Assembly (NCBI GenBank): GCA_037976565.1
Contig: CP137668.1
Coordinates: 5,476,261-5,540,260, forward strand
Length of the DNA stretch: 64,000 nucleotides
Direction of reading: 5' to 3'
DNA from: Mesocentrotus franciscanus
Taxonomy: Eukaryota; Echinodermata; Echinoidea; Camarodonta; Strongylocentrotidae
The notes below the pieces were generated by a model that was given only the letters and a program-made list of their open reading frames with translations, had not been told where the DNA came from and ran no database searches. A program made the position numbers and the translations under genes. Positions 16,601 to 29,700 of this stretch are shown one piece after another (position 1 is the stretch's first letter; the number at the start of each line of letters is the position of its first letter).

Positions 16601-18690
16601 GTAGACCTAAATGTACATGTATACGTTTGAGTGTGTGTTGCAAGATAGGTCTGTGTATTATGATTAATCTGCATTTTAAACAATTGAAAAAGAGAATGGT
16701 AAAGAAATATTACCATACTCAATTACTCATAGTCTCATATGTTTACTTTATGGTCAATGTGGGTAGATATACATGTACGACCAGTAGCCATCCATGAGCA
16801 GTATAGAATAGCCACTAATAACCTTTAAAGAATGATATTGGCTATGATATGGTATAGTATTGTATTACAAGCTTGCACTGCACAGCAAGAGCATACAGTA
16901 CATGTACAGTACATTGTCCCTTTGGAAGGAGCTGAGGTGAGCCGAGTCTGCAAGCATTTCAGACTCTTTAACACCGACTGCAGCCTTCAGAGCAAAACAC
17001 TACACCACAGTTTATAATGCAATAGGACATTTTATAATGCAATAGGACATTTTTTATGTACATTTAATTTTATTTTGCTAATGAACACGTGATATGCAAT
17101 AGTTGTTGCCTTGTCAGTCATATGTCACATGCTTCAGTGACATACAATTGTCATGTGGTAAATAGTACGTACACTAAGCAAATTCTAAATTTCAACTTTA
17201 GACCAATAACCCTATCTTATTCCAAATCTAAAACCCTATTACAACCATAAAACCATATCTTTGATATACAATAAAGCCCGGAGCAATTGTTGTTAGAGCA
17301 TATATTGGAGCACTGCTATGTCAGGCAAACCTCAACATCAGCATGTGCTGCCAGTCACATAAAGAGTGTCCAGGTACATGAAGTATACATTGAATTTTGA
17401 TAAATATCAATTACTTATTAATATTAAGGCACACTTTTCTTTAACATTCCCAATTCACAATTAGAGTGGTACTTGCTATGATTCCTTGCCTGTAGAAATG
17501 ACTTACATGGACTTCACTTAACTTGCCCTTTGAATAGAGGAAAGGGGCTGGTGATAAACTAATTAACTGGAGTAGCAAGTAGGGGTCATTCACTAATACT
17601 TAAAACTTAAAAGGAAATCTTTGGATTTCCTTCAGGTTCAGGAATAGGGACTTCCTTTTAAAGAGAAGGTTGAGTTCTGGGAAGAGGTGAAAAATAATTT
17701 GTGAGCGTTATCATTGTTATTATGCAAGTGTGGAAGAACATCAGATAACAAATGTTCCCTGAAAAGCATGGCTCTTCAAATGCCTTTATATTCTAAATAT
17801 TGCATGTAACAGCATACAAATTGGGACGGATTTTTATGCCACATGTTCGTGTAGTCCCATATACATCTTTCTGTGTACAGTGCTTGTAACTTTACCAAGA
17901 CTGGGCCAAATTTCTTATAATTTTGATGATTCCAGAACCTTGCAGTACACACCAATACTTCTATGCTAGATGCTCAACCTTTCTGATCGATTCCACACCG
18001 TTTCTTTCACAATGCAATCGCATGACCAGAACTCAACTTTATCTTTAAGTTTAGACTTCTGACTTGGCCTGCTGTTGTCTTGTTCAAGGCTGTACAAACT
18101 TATATGAATGTTTCTCGACACCTTATGCACATGTAGACAGCTCTGGTAAGCAATGTATGCTAACATGTACACTTATCTTTTACCTTTGCTGTGGAAAAGT
18201 TACCAGTACTTCTACTCAAAAATATTTTCTGCCTTATAAAAAGAATTGAAAAGACTTGGCTGTAGACTGGTGTGATATATGTTAATATCTATTTTAACGT
18301 CTTTCGGATGGTGACGTTAAAGGTCGGTCCCCAGACGTAAATAATCACATCTGATTGATACACGTCTGTAAAAATCCAATTACACATGACACACACAATA
18401 CCTTTGATACACTGTACCTTAATTGCTTAATTCCAATGAATATTTTGATTGAAATTTACAAACAGGTGAATTAGCATATTAGTAACACAATCAATGGGAT
18501 TGGGGTAGTAGTGGGGGTGTAAACTGAATAGTTGTCCCCTTGAATAAATGATGTATTATCTGAGAGCCAGAAGGACATTGACTCTGTGTTAAAGAATCAC
18601 TTGTCTGGATCTCGACAGAATGAACAGAAAGTCATGTCTACTACCCCCTCAATTGAGTTAACACCCTGTTTTCAACTGATGATTTGTGAT
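13640..18690. other. Presumed intron/intergenic DNA; no gene recognised
   Basis: AT-rich sequence with short ACATGTACATGT-type palindromes, a 20-bp direct duplication at 17015-17054 and repeat remnants, but no frame with recognisable similarity or paired splice sites. Confidence 0.5.
14645..14870. repeat. Degraded relative of repeat family A
   Basis: Begins AAGGGAAATCCAAATTGCTC, then AAGCAGAAAAATTAGAC and AAAAGTTATGATATTTTAAA, echoing the inverted family A copy at 19.86 kb. Boundaries are uncertain. Confidence 0.5.
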
Positions 18691-18693
18691 TGT

Positions 18694-18955
18694 GGAGGTC
18701 TTGTGGTCCAGTGGATAAGTCTCTGAACTGTGAACCACATGGTACAAGGTTTCGAACCCCTGCCACAACACTAATACTGTCACTAATGTCGTTTGGTAAG
18801 ACGTTAATCTACATTTGTCACACTCCACCCAGATGAGGTAAATGGGTACATGATAGGATTATTCCTTGAAATGCACTGTGCGCTGATAACGGCTGCCGAA
18901 GCTGAAGCTAGGGTAATAATTTCCAAAGCTCTTTGGAAGCGCATAGAGTACCGAA
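18694..18955 (+). mobile_element. tRNA-derived SINE, copy 1
   Basis: A box-like TGGTCCAGTGG near 18703 and B box-like GGTTTCGAACC near 18748 mark a tRNA-type Pol III promoter. The body (TTTGGTAAGACGTTAATCTA, ACTCCACCCAGATGAGGTAA, ATGGGTAC) is shared with SINEs at 54.9 and 59.7 kb. The open frame at 18850-19161 starts inside the SINE body and runs out of it; its product is not recognised. Confidence 0.85.
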
Positions 18956-19859
18956 GTGAGCAGATCATATTCGCTCGTCGTTCAGGTTACTGGTTCTCAA
19001 CAACAGAGCCTGCACATGAGGTTCACCGCAAAATCATTCAAGCAGCGGGCTGGAGCAGGGCGAATTCAGTGTTTGGGGCTGGTGTGATCACGACACCATT
19101 GTTTAGCTCAAAATTTGTTGGAACCAGGAAGGCAGGAACCTTGACAACTTGGTCAGTATGACGTCGCACTTCAATACTCTATAGGGAAGTTATATCGTAA
19201 TGTGTTATGTGCTGTATAAGAATGGATTATTATACTGCAGTTCTTTTGTGATCAAGTATATCAAGATGACCACTAAGAACTTTTGTAAGAAATCAACTGC
19301 ATTATACAGAGATGGCAGACCCAGACACATCATCAACCTCAATTTTACAGGCTCTTGTCTGTTTGCATTAGCAATGTATCATGCACACATGTTTGCTTGC
19401 ATTGCTTACTTGTAGTTACATGGTATGAACTAATGATGATCATATTACACTCGGGAGATTAGTCAAGAATTCCAAGACATGCCGATGACTACATTGTAGG
19501 TGCTTCCCCATCAGCCTGGGCAAGCACGAGCTTGAGATGTAGACTGATCAGCGCTACTTGAGAAAATGGTCCGAGTTTGAAGTTTCTAACCACCATTAGC
19601 CCCAATCAAGCAATGTCCACTCGCTTGAGGAATTAGCTCAAGCTACACTACAGAACATATCATACTCATAGTCTGAGTTCATCTTTACTGGCGACTTAGC
19701 CTACTAATTTGCCAATGAGAAGGTTGTAGGCCTTTGTAGGGTCTAATAGCGCATTATTTCATGAACAAGCCAAAATTGGATTTTTGATAAAAAATAGAAT
19801 CGACTGCCCAATAGGGCAACTGAAGTTTAAGTTACTGTAAAAGTGTCAATCATTGTCAT

Positions 19860-20150
19860 TTAAAGGGAAATCCAACCTTATTAGTAAACTACTCTAAAAT
19901 AAAGCAGAAAAATCATAGAAGTAGACTAGTGAAAGTTTTAACAAAATCAGACGAAAATAGAGAAAGTTATGAATTTTTGAAAGTTGTAATCACTATAGGT
20001 ATGGGCTCTTCAAAGTGGCTGAATTGGCAGTGTCACTATGATGAAGTGCCAGACAACTTTCCCATTTGTTACAACACATAAAATGAATAAAATAACAAAA
20101 AGTAAAACTTATGACTATGGAGGTTTTTTCTTTCTTTTTAGAGAACCTAT
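19860..20150 (-). repeat. Interspersed repeat family A, inverted copy
   Basis: Reads on the minus strand like the copies at 3.96 and 9.34 kb: GGGAAATCCAACCTT at the plus-strand left end, then AAAGCAGAAAAATCATAG, GTATGGGCTCTTCAAAGTGG and CAACTTTCCCATTTGTTACA. Confidence 0.75.
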
Positions 20151-22064
20151 GACAACATGTTACCCACAATATATTTTGGTTACCGGAAGTGCCTCAAGGA
20201 GAGAGAAGGCACTTAGGGGAAACAGAAATTTTTGATATTTTTGTATACGACAAACAGGAGAGTTGTCTGTGAATACTGAATACATCACAATCCAGTGACC
20301 AAATTGGCAATTTGTGATTCGCATAAATTCAGTGATCTCATAAATCAAACACTCAAAACTTTCTTAATATTAGTCTGATTTATTTCAAACTTTCGCCATT
20401 TTGTTTCTCTTATCTGTCCACTTTCATACAAATGAAATTATTACAAGGGTATAACATTCTAGTGTTATGAGTGGCTACCATATGTGACTTTGCTTCTCAC
20501 ATGCAGACTTAGTTATGTTAATGAGAAGCATGAATTTGCTTTTATCGATGGGTGACTGTGGCAGCTGTCAATAATTAACAAGCCCCAGCTCATGTTCTAT
20601 TTTCACAGCACTCAATCATGTTGACATACCTACTTTGCAGATGATCCCAATTTAGATTTAAAGGGTTGTAAGTGATATATCTGCAATAAAGGACCATTTT
20701 AGAGGTATATATGGTTGGATATTCCCATAATGAATTTAAAAAGAATTGTACATGAGGTTTATTTTGCAGTGATATTCTATTCATTCCTATTCAATCTGTT
20801 TGATAATGCATGTACTGCGTAGTAATTGTATTGGCATGCAGTTTATGCTTGAAAACTTTGTAATTATGACAGTGCAGCAGTTGACTTTGGCAGTTGCTTG
20901 GTTGTCCAGGGTAACCATATCTGCTATTCAAATTAGCAAACAAAGGAATATTTGATGAATGTTCCATATTGATTTATCAGCTGACCTTGTCCTAATTGAT
21001 AATTTTAATATTATTCCCTTGTTCATATTCATTTATTTATTAATTGATATTACATAAACACTGTACTAAATATTTGCAGGGGAGAGTCAAGAAGTCATTA
21101 AAATAAATCCATTAAAATATCCTATTACAGCAACATTTGCAAACAATGCAAGGGTTAATTGTTGTCTGTACAAAGTGTACAGAGCCATAAGGAAGTAAAT
21201 TTGTTACAGAATAACAAAATACCATTTTAGCTCTCAGCAGATCATATCAAATGTATAATCCAATCTTCCAATGTATTTATCATTTCATTATGTTTCAGTC
21301 TTAAATTGTAGTCTTAAATGGCCAAGTGGTTAAATTGATTAAATATATAGCATCTGGAAGCTATCATAACAATAAAAGGTCAATGTCATTAATAATACAG
21401 AGCTGAATTGAATTGTCAACTTTGGCATGGCTCTGTGACTCATAAAACTAAACTTGCGATATGAATAATACAAACCCATCTGTTTTCCTGTCACATTATA
21501 CAGTGAGTCATTCTGAATCTACTCTGTTGTGTCTACACTTGAGTCTTTTAATTTTGCCTTTTGTGTGCATACTATTATGGTTAATTAACTTAATTCACAT
21601 TCAAACTGTGTTCATGATGTACATGTATCCTCTTGCACATGTACTGTATGCCACAAAGTTTACAAACAGTACAAAATGATTTGTTGTTGTTGGTGGTATG
21701 TGTGTTGATCCATGGTTTCATCATTCATGGGAATAAATCTCACAGCACCTGTTATTTGTTTTGTTTCAGGAAGAATTCCATTTCCATTTCTTTTTTTCTA
21801 GGGTATGTTTCAAATTTAATATATAAATATATTCTGATTTTTACTCCTATACATGTCTGTTGACTATCACAGTATAGTAAGCAAAATGAAAATTATGTAA
21901 TTTTCCTCCTAGGAAATAAAAAATTGCTTTTCTAAATTGCTCTGATTCTGCTTTTTGTGATGTTATCCTTCTTTAAGATTGTATCTTTTTCTCATTTGTT
22001 GATCTTTCATGTTATGGTGTGTCTTTGATTTTGACTAATCAACAGCACCATGTTGTCTTTACAG

Positions 22065-22313
22065 ACTCTAGCGAATGACATCATCTAAGAGCATCTAAGG
22101 ACATGGCCACAACAGGCTAGTACAACCCCTGCCGTCAGAAGGACATCCTCACATCAATTTCCTCCTGCCCTGCCCGACCAGTGGTCAAGCTGGCAACGGA
22201 CGCAGAGTCTGACCGCAACCAAAGACTCACTGAAGAGTATTTCACCAGCGGCCACTCAGACACCGAGGACCATGCGGTGACCAGTAGTTTACAGGAAGCT
22301 GGAACCCTCACAG
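22065..22313 (+). CDS. TRAK: TRAK long-form first coding exon; start unresolved
   Basis: Good acceptor TGTCTTTACAG; donor ACAG|GTTGGT. The frame that joins the next exon is open from 22121 and reads YNPCRQKDILTSISS … LQEAGTLT, with a phase-1 join giving D LHNTSNIPEVEII. Two early ATGs exist: 22075 opens a 7-codon upstream frame, and 22103 (GGACATGG) is in the TRAK frame but meets TAG at 22118. Either translation starts elsewhere, an inner acceptor such as that before 22139 is used, or the TAG is an error or a mutation. Confidence 0.7.
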
Positions 22314-22435
22314 GTTGGTTAATGATGATTTTAATCCTAATCCTAATCATCATCATGAACATCATCATCACTATCATCAGCATCATCACTATTATCATCT
22401 GTATCATCATCATCATCATCATCATCATCGTCTTT

Positions 22436-22468
<33 letters not shown>

Positions 22469-22471
22469 GTC

Positions 22472-22510
<39 letters not shown>

Positions 22511-22513
22511 GTC

Positions 22514-22554
<41 letters not shown>

Positions 22555-25500
22555 TTTCATCACCATCAGCATATTCATCACTATCCTCATCCTCATCCTC
22601 ATCCTCATCATCATCCTCATCATCATCCTCATCATCATCATCCTCATTATCATCATCATCATCATCATCATTATTTTCATTTTCATTATCATCTTAATTA
22701 TCACACCTTCAGCATCAACATCATCATAATTATGGGTTCTTGTTCAATGCATGTGTCTGTCATGCATGATACTCCTGAGTGGGCTGCCATGTCAGTCAAG
22801 GAATCTCTTCCCACCAGGTACCCGATTACTACTCCTGTGTTGCTATTGGCGATTATAGATTAATGTCTTCCCAATGGACACTGGTGTGGTGCTGTCACTG
22901 CTATGGCTTGAACCCAAGACATTTGCATCTCTAGACAAGTCAGTGTTTAAACTGCTTGACCATGGCACCTCTGTGTGTAAATGATCAGAGAAATCATAGT
23001 CGTAATGATGAGATGGTGGTACTGTATATACAGTATTTCAAGATAATAGCAGGCCTTGAATGTGATTTTGTTTTGAGGCAGGCCACTTTGGTCAGTCAGA
23101 GGGGCATAATAGCCCAGACAAATGATATGGTAGCAGAAGGTTAAGTGGTATTGAGATGGTTCTGTACTGTGTTAGAGGATTAGAGGACACTGAATGAGTA
23201 AATTGAATTGGCCTAATATAAAATCTTTTAAAAGCATCCAACTATTTAGTTTTTATGAATATGATAAGATGTTGCCCAAGAATAATTTATTACCCAAGTT
23301 GACAATTTTTCTTAAAGGTTTTTTTTTTTTCATTCAATATTGAGAGGGATAGAATTCAAAGGCATGTGCAAGTCTCTCACTTTATTCCTATCAATCAGTT
23401 TATGGAATGCTGCCCTCTTGAGCTCAAAGGTGGCACATCATGCTGGTAATGTTGTCTGAAGTATCAGGAACTATGGTTTTAAAATATAACTGTCATTACA
23501 TTATTATCATAATGTAACACAATCCAAATGACTTGCTCAGCTCAGTCTATAGCTTTTGTTTATATTGAGCCATTTGATGAATAGATGGTTTATTATTTCT
23601 TTTCATGAAACTCTGATGTGCAGATTTTTAAGGTAGTATAGAAAAACAAAACAGATTCTGAATCATGATTCGTCCACATTCAGGGCTTCAGAAATAGTTT
23701 GTTAATTTTATTTATGAAGGGCTCTACTTAAAGCCCCACTGCACTACTTATAGCTACTTGCGCCCTCTATACATCCAACAATGCCTAAGCGGTACCCATT
23801 GATCCCCCATGATGCCCTTTTTCTTATGTTAATTGAGAGCTGATTTGACGAGATAACCACCTGCAAGGGACCTCGCAGGGACGTCTAATCCCTCCATGCC
23901 AAACTAGTCTAGAGGGGCTTCAATATTGATCAATTTAATTATCTTTCAAGGTTGGACTGTACACAGATCATACATTTTTAATCAGCCCCCCCCCACCACC
24001 ATTGAAAAATATTAATATGGTGCCCTAATAATAAAACTGCATAGATGCTCTACAGCTACATTAACATATACATGTATCCTGCCATCCTCACAAAAATGAA
24101 TATATTAAAATCAAATGCCATGTGTATCTTTGCCACTGCTGTTCAATTAGAATCTTGGGTCTGACTTGTAGACTAACATACATCCTACATCCCTTCCAGG
24201 CATGGAGTAGTTTCAGGGGACAAACCCTTGCCACTTTACTATGTTGACATGGAGTCTGAACTCTCCAGGCTGTAGACTAAATTAGATAGGCTCTCTACTA
24301 CTAGGGCCCATTTACACAAAAATAAGCCTGAGTCACCACGTTTAACCGATGGTTAAACGACCGCATTCATCAAAACCTTTTAGCATTTCTCGCTCCGTTT
24401 AACCGTTATTTTCGTGCAGTTTGTTACATGTGTATTGTTTTTGTTTTTGAGACTTCATTGCCGATACGGAACTCCTAAATTAATAATTATCGGCAAGACT
24501 TCATTGCCCGTATGGAGATCTAAAACAATTAATTATCGGCAAGACTTCGTTGCCCTTACGGAGATCTAAAAACAATAATTATCGGCAAGACTTCTTTGCC
24601 CGTACGGAGATCTAAAAACAATAATTATCGGCAAGACTTTGTTGCCCTTACGGATATCTAAAAACAATAATTATCGGCAAGACTTCGTTGCCCTTACGGA
24701 GATCTAAAAACAATTAATTATCGGCAAGACTTCGTTGCCGATACGGAGATCTGAAAACATTATGTCTTCATCGAAATGACTGAATACTTAAGAATTTACA
24801 GACATGTAAAAATACGTGTATTTTCAAAACGGTTAAACGAAAACGCCCGTATACATTTAACGGTTAAATGTTTAGCACAAAAACCGTAATGACTCAGGCT
24901 TGCACAAAAACCATTTTGAAGGATCATCAATTTTTTTGGACTGCCATTTACACTGTGAAAAACCCATTTGAAAAACATCAGTTTTTTGCTCATACTGATT
25001 TTTGTGTGATTTTTTTTTCGTTACTCTGCATGCGATCGCACAGAAACGAGCGTCACGTGACGAAAAAGGGGCATCGTACTAAACTTTTGATTATAAAAAC
25101 AACACTCAAAAGGTGTGTTTGCCGGTAGCTGCTATTGCTATGCAACTACCGACTAAACTCCTGAATGTGAGAAAAATCCATGAATTTTTCTTGCAGTGTA
25201 AATGCAGCTTTATACAGACTTAGAGTGGACTCAAGACAATGCACCATGGTCTATGATTTTAAAACACAGCTTAAATTAAGCTGGCATACAATGTACCCTA
25301 GTCCCTGAATTATGGAAGGCAAAGTGTCAACTGTTAACCCCGAAGTTCCATACATGTACATGTTTACATGTAGATAACTGTTGTATGGAACACAATTTAT
25401 TCGGTTATGAAATGAAAATGAGAAATAATTTTTTTCATTGTTTGTACTTTTGTATTTTAATTAAGTTAAACAGAATTATTATGATTATTATATAAATGAA

Positions 25501-26691
25501 CTAAATCTCTCCACTTTAGGCAGGGTTAAAACCCGCCCAAGAATCAGACAGCTTTGGAGAATATGGGCCATGAAATTTCTAGAGTGTCAAATTGAAGTCT
25601 GTGCTTGGAGACTACATGATTGTAGGCATGGGGGACTAGGGAGGCCATGGGAGGATGAATCATGTATCTTAGAGACAGATGACGAAATGATGAGGCTTCG
25701 TTGCACACGTGGATGCAGAGGGACACATGGGGAAGAGATAGAGCTGCACGTGTGCGTCGTCTGTGCTACATGTACCTTTGTCTCGAAATGAGATTCAGAG
25801 TGGAAAAGCGTGATTTGCATCTAAAGTGCTAAATCGCATTTTGTGGTGTGGTCAATCGGAAGATGGAGAAGTAGGAGCATCTCTTTGTTTTGCAGGTGTC
25901 TTATGGAGATGGATGCCTCGTTGTGAGCACGAGGAGAATGTACATTGCTTAGATGGAGGAGTTCATGTGAATGATGTTTATTTAAATCATGGGAAGTCAA
26001 ATATAATTGAATCAAGAGAATGAGCTGAAAGATTAGGCTGAAGACATTGTGGATGCTATTGTAATATTGCAGTTCATCACTTCATTAGTTTGTGATTGTG
26101 GTTTGGGGTATTATGCTATTTCTGCAAAAGCAATGTACCGGTACATCTAAATGCCTATGTGTAGATCAAGACATTGTGAAACATTTTGCAGTACATGCAC
26201 TTCACTTCTCACTCCTACGTGTAGATTTAGACATTGTACATCATTCAGCGATGCAGATACGAAACATGTACATGTAGTCAACATGTTCAATGTATGTAGC
26301 TGAATTCCGAGGATTTGTGGCATGTAGTTCATCGCACATCTCTTGACTACATACATTTTAGAGATTGGAATGATATTGCACTCATGGAGATAACTGTGGA
26401 AATGTGAATTCAAATCTTGATATTTCAAACAACCTGAAAAATTGACCTCTTTGCTGATCGATTTGGGTGATTAGTGCCACGAGATTACGCTTTATCTCTT
26501 TATAATATCTTGTTACATCATGTGTATGCCATAAGTAAGTAAGTGTTTTGTGTCCCATTGGATTGACTGTGCAAGCAAACCAATTATGTTTAGTGCACTC
26601 TTGACGTTGCTGTTTCCCTGACAACCATGTTTTTACAAGAACTTGAGCGAGCTTTTTGTTTTCTTCATGAGGGAGGGAGGGAGGAAGGAGG

Positions 26692-26735
<44 letters not shown>

Positions 26736-29700
26736 TAAATCTGAGAGAAGGAAATGAAACTTCAGCCTATTCCTTCAAGTGGTCACATGATTAGATTTAG
26801 CTCCTTGTGATGGAGAGAAATGGGTCAAGACACTGGCAAGACAACCTGCAAAGTTTACTTTTTGTTCAAGGTTCATTCAGTTTCACATATCTTACTACTG
26901 ATGTAATTATTTTCAAATTAAGTGACTATCATTATTATTGTTTTTATTATTATTATCATTATTACCATTATTATTATTGTTATTATTACAATGATTATTA
27001 TTATTAGTAGTAGTATTGTCCTTGTTGTTATTGCTGTTATTGTTTTGTTCCTATAATCATCATGATTCTAATTCCAAAATATTCCTCTTATTATCCTTCT
27101 CCTTCTCCTTCTTCTACTTCTTTTTCCTCTTCATCATCTACATTACCTCTTCATCTTCTCATTCTTCTCATTCTCCTCCTTCTCATTCTTCTCCTCATTA
27201 TTCTGATCTGATTTTGATTGTCGCTTGTTCAGTTGAGCTTTAAACATCTCCCCACCCCCCTCTCTCTCTCTCTCTTTTGCAGATCTTCACAACACTTCTA
27301 ACATTCCAGAAGTGGAGATCATCAGCCTATTGGAAGAGCAGATCCGCTGTACACCCTCCGGGCCGACACGACCTCCCAATACAGCTATGAACACGATGAT
27401 TGGTTGGGACCGGCTGCCTCGCCGGGTTGGTAGGCTCCGGTCAAGACATGGACGAAGATGACCGATACATCCTATCGTCGGAGATGATGGAGGAAACTCT
27501 CAAGTATTTCAGTAAGTTTTCTAATTTTTTTTTCTTCAAAGGGGATAGACAAGGTTCTATGCTGGTATCGTACTTGCACATGTATGTTCAAAATATCAGC
27601 GGTGAATATTACTTTGATATATGTGTCCTCTTATATATGTTGATGTAGATTGTAAAACGTACTCTTTTAATGTAAAGCGCATAGAGAATTAAGTGTTTAT
27701 TATTGTGCGCTAAATAAATCGAAAGTTATGATTATTATTATTATTAAAGAGTTGCCGTGTATTGCTTGTTAGAGGGACTTGGTAACATTGTTCAGATGAG
27801 AGAAAGTGGTGCTAAGGTAGTGTCTTCGATGCTAGATGTACAATGAAAGATAATCTGAAAATTTGAGTGAAAACGGACCATTATTAATGATACAAATTGG
27901 GAAAAACTGATCTGATCGATTCCTTAATTCTCCCAACTATATTATTACAATTTAATTACATTTTAGGTGAATTTAAATCGTCACAAAGTAATAAATTGGC
28001 TCTATAAACCATTCCAGACATTTAAGTGTTGAAAGATTTTTAATAGCCTGTTTCATGTCTTTTTTTCATGGAAAAACGGTTGGGAAAATTCAAAAATAGT
28101 TGGGAGAATTTACTGTTAATCACTGTTAGAGGGTGTTGACCAGTGACGCCTTCATCATCATCTAGTGCCGTCCCTTCGGAAGGGGTTGGCGGCTATGCAC
28201 CTCCATCGCTTTCTGTCATGTACCCTTGCTCTAACCTCTCTGTAGTTAAGACCAGTCCATTTCTTGACATCATCAAACCAAGTGATTCGCTGTCTACCCC
28301 TTTCTCGTTTACCCTCTACCATTCCTTCCAGCAAGATCTTCTGCAATCCTCCTCCTCTCATCACATGACCAACATACACTAGTTTTCTCTTCTGCACTGC
28401 GTTAATCAGTTCTCTCTCTTTGTTTACTCTGTTTAGGACTTCTTTGTTGCTAATTTTCATCACCCAGCTGATTTTTAGCATTCTGCGGAAACACCACATT
28501 TCAAAAGCTTCTAACTTTCATTCTGTTTCTTTGCATGTTTCGACTCTGTACAATAGAGTACTCCAGATGTTTCAATCCTCTGTGTTATTGCATTGTTACA
28601 TTTTCCATCCTCTGTGACTGTCTGCCCAAGATAAACAAACTTGCTTACTTGCTCTATTAATATACCATTGATCTGAATGCGAACCCGGGGGACTTCCTTC
28701 TTCCGCGACACCACCATGGTCTTAGTCTTGGAGACATTGATTGACATACCAAATCGTTCCCCTTCATCATTCACTTTTCCTACAAGTCTCTGCAAATCCT
28801 CCTCCGATTCGGCTAGTATTACAGAATCATCCGCATACCTCAGGTTGTTAATGTTCAAACCTCCTATTTTGATACCCTCTTCATCATTCAATACTCTGAA
28901 AATCATCTCTGAATAGATGTTGAACAACAACGGAGAGATCATACAGCCTTGTCGAACACCTTTCCGTATTTCAACTTCTAGTGATAACCCTTCCCTGCTT
29001 CGTATTACTGCCTTCTGGTTCCAGTATAGCCTTGCAATCAGACGTACATCCTTCCCATCTAGGCCCAGAGAGTTCAGACAGCTAATCAATTTCTCATGAT
29101 TAACTCGATCAAATGCTTTCTTATAGTCCAGGAAGCACATGTACACATCCTTCTTTTTCTCCAGGTAACGCTCCACAGTCATTCGCAAATTGAATATTCC
29201 TTCTCTTGTGCCTTTGCCTGGAACAAACCCACTTTGTGTGTCACTTCAAAGAAAACCATAGATATCTTTGTGGTTTGAGAATTTTTTTCAGGATTTTTTG
29301 CATGTCAGAGGGTTAGTACAGTAGAAGGAATATAATAAGTAACATTTTATACCAAAATTATGCAATTTTTTTCATCAACCTTCAACAATGTTACCGAGTA
29401 ACTTTAAAGATGGTTATATGACACTTGCTCGTGCAAGTCTATTTATTAACTGTTTTGATGTCTTCTAAGTATATTCATTTTTTTTTTTGGGGGGGGGGGT
29501 GAGTCAATGTTCTTTTTCAACTCTTTGTTTTGTTGCCTCTTTCAGCTTCTCCTAATCATTATGTCTTGCCTTTCACTTCCACTCTTCATTTTATGCCCCT
29601 TTTTGAGTAAGTGATTAATTAAAAAGACAGTCAAACCTGTCTATAGCGACCACCGAAGGGAAGCACAAAAAGTGGCCTTGTAGACAGGTGGTCTTTGTAG

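Noticed and set aside
18850..19161. 103-codon frame as a gene
   Set aside because: It starts in a SINE body, has no recognisable family, and no splice or promoter support. A mobile-element remnant remains possible.
22135..22863. Long open frames of poly-Ile, poly-His and poly-Met around 22.1-22.9 kb
   Set aside because: They are translations of the ATC microsatellite; only the first part of one frame is the TRAK exon.
25570..26023. Cysteine-containing frames as a small zinc protein
   Set aside because: No start context, homologous pattern or conserved spacing; likely chance frames.
28677..29278. Plus-strand open frames at 28.1-29.3 kb
   Set aside because: Shadows of the minus-strand reverse transcriptase fragment.
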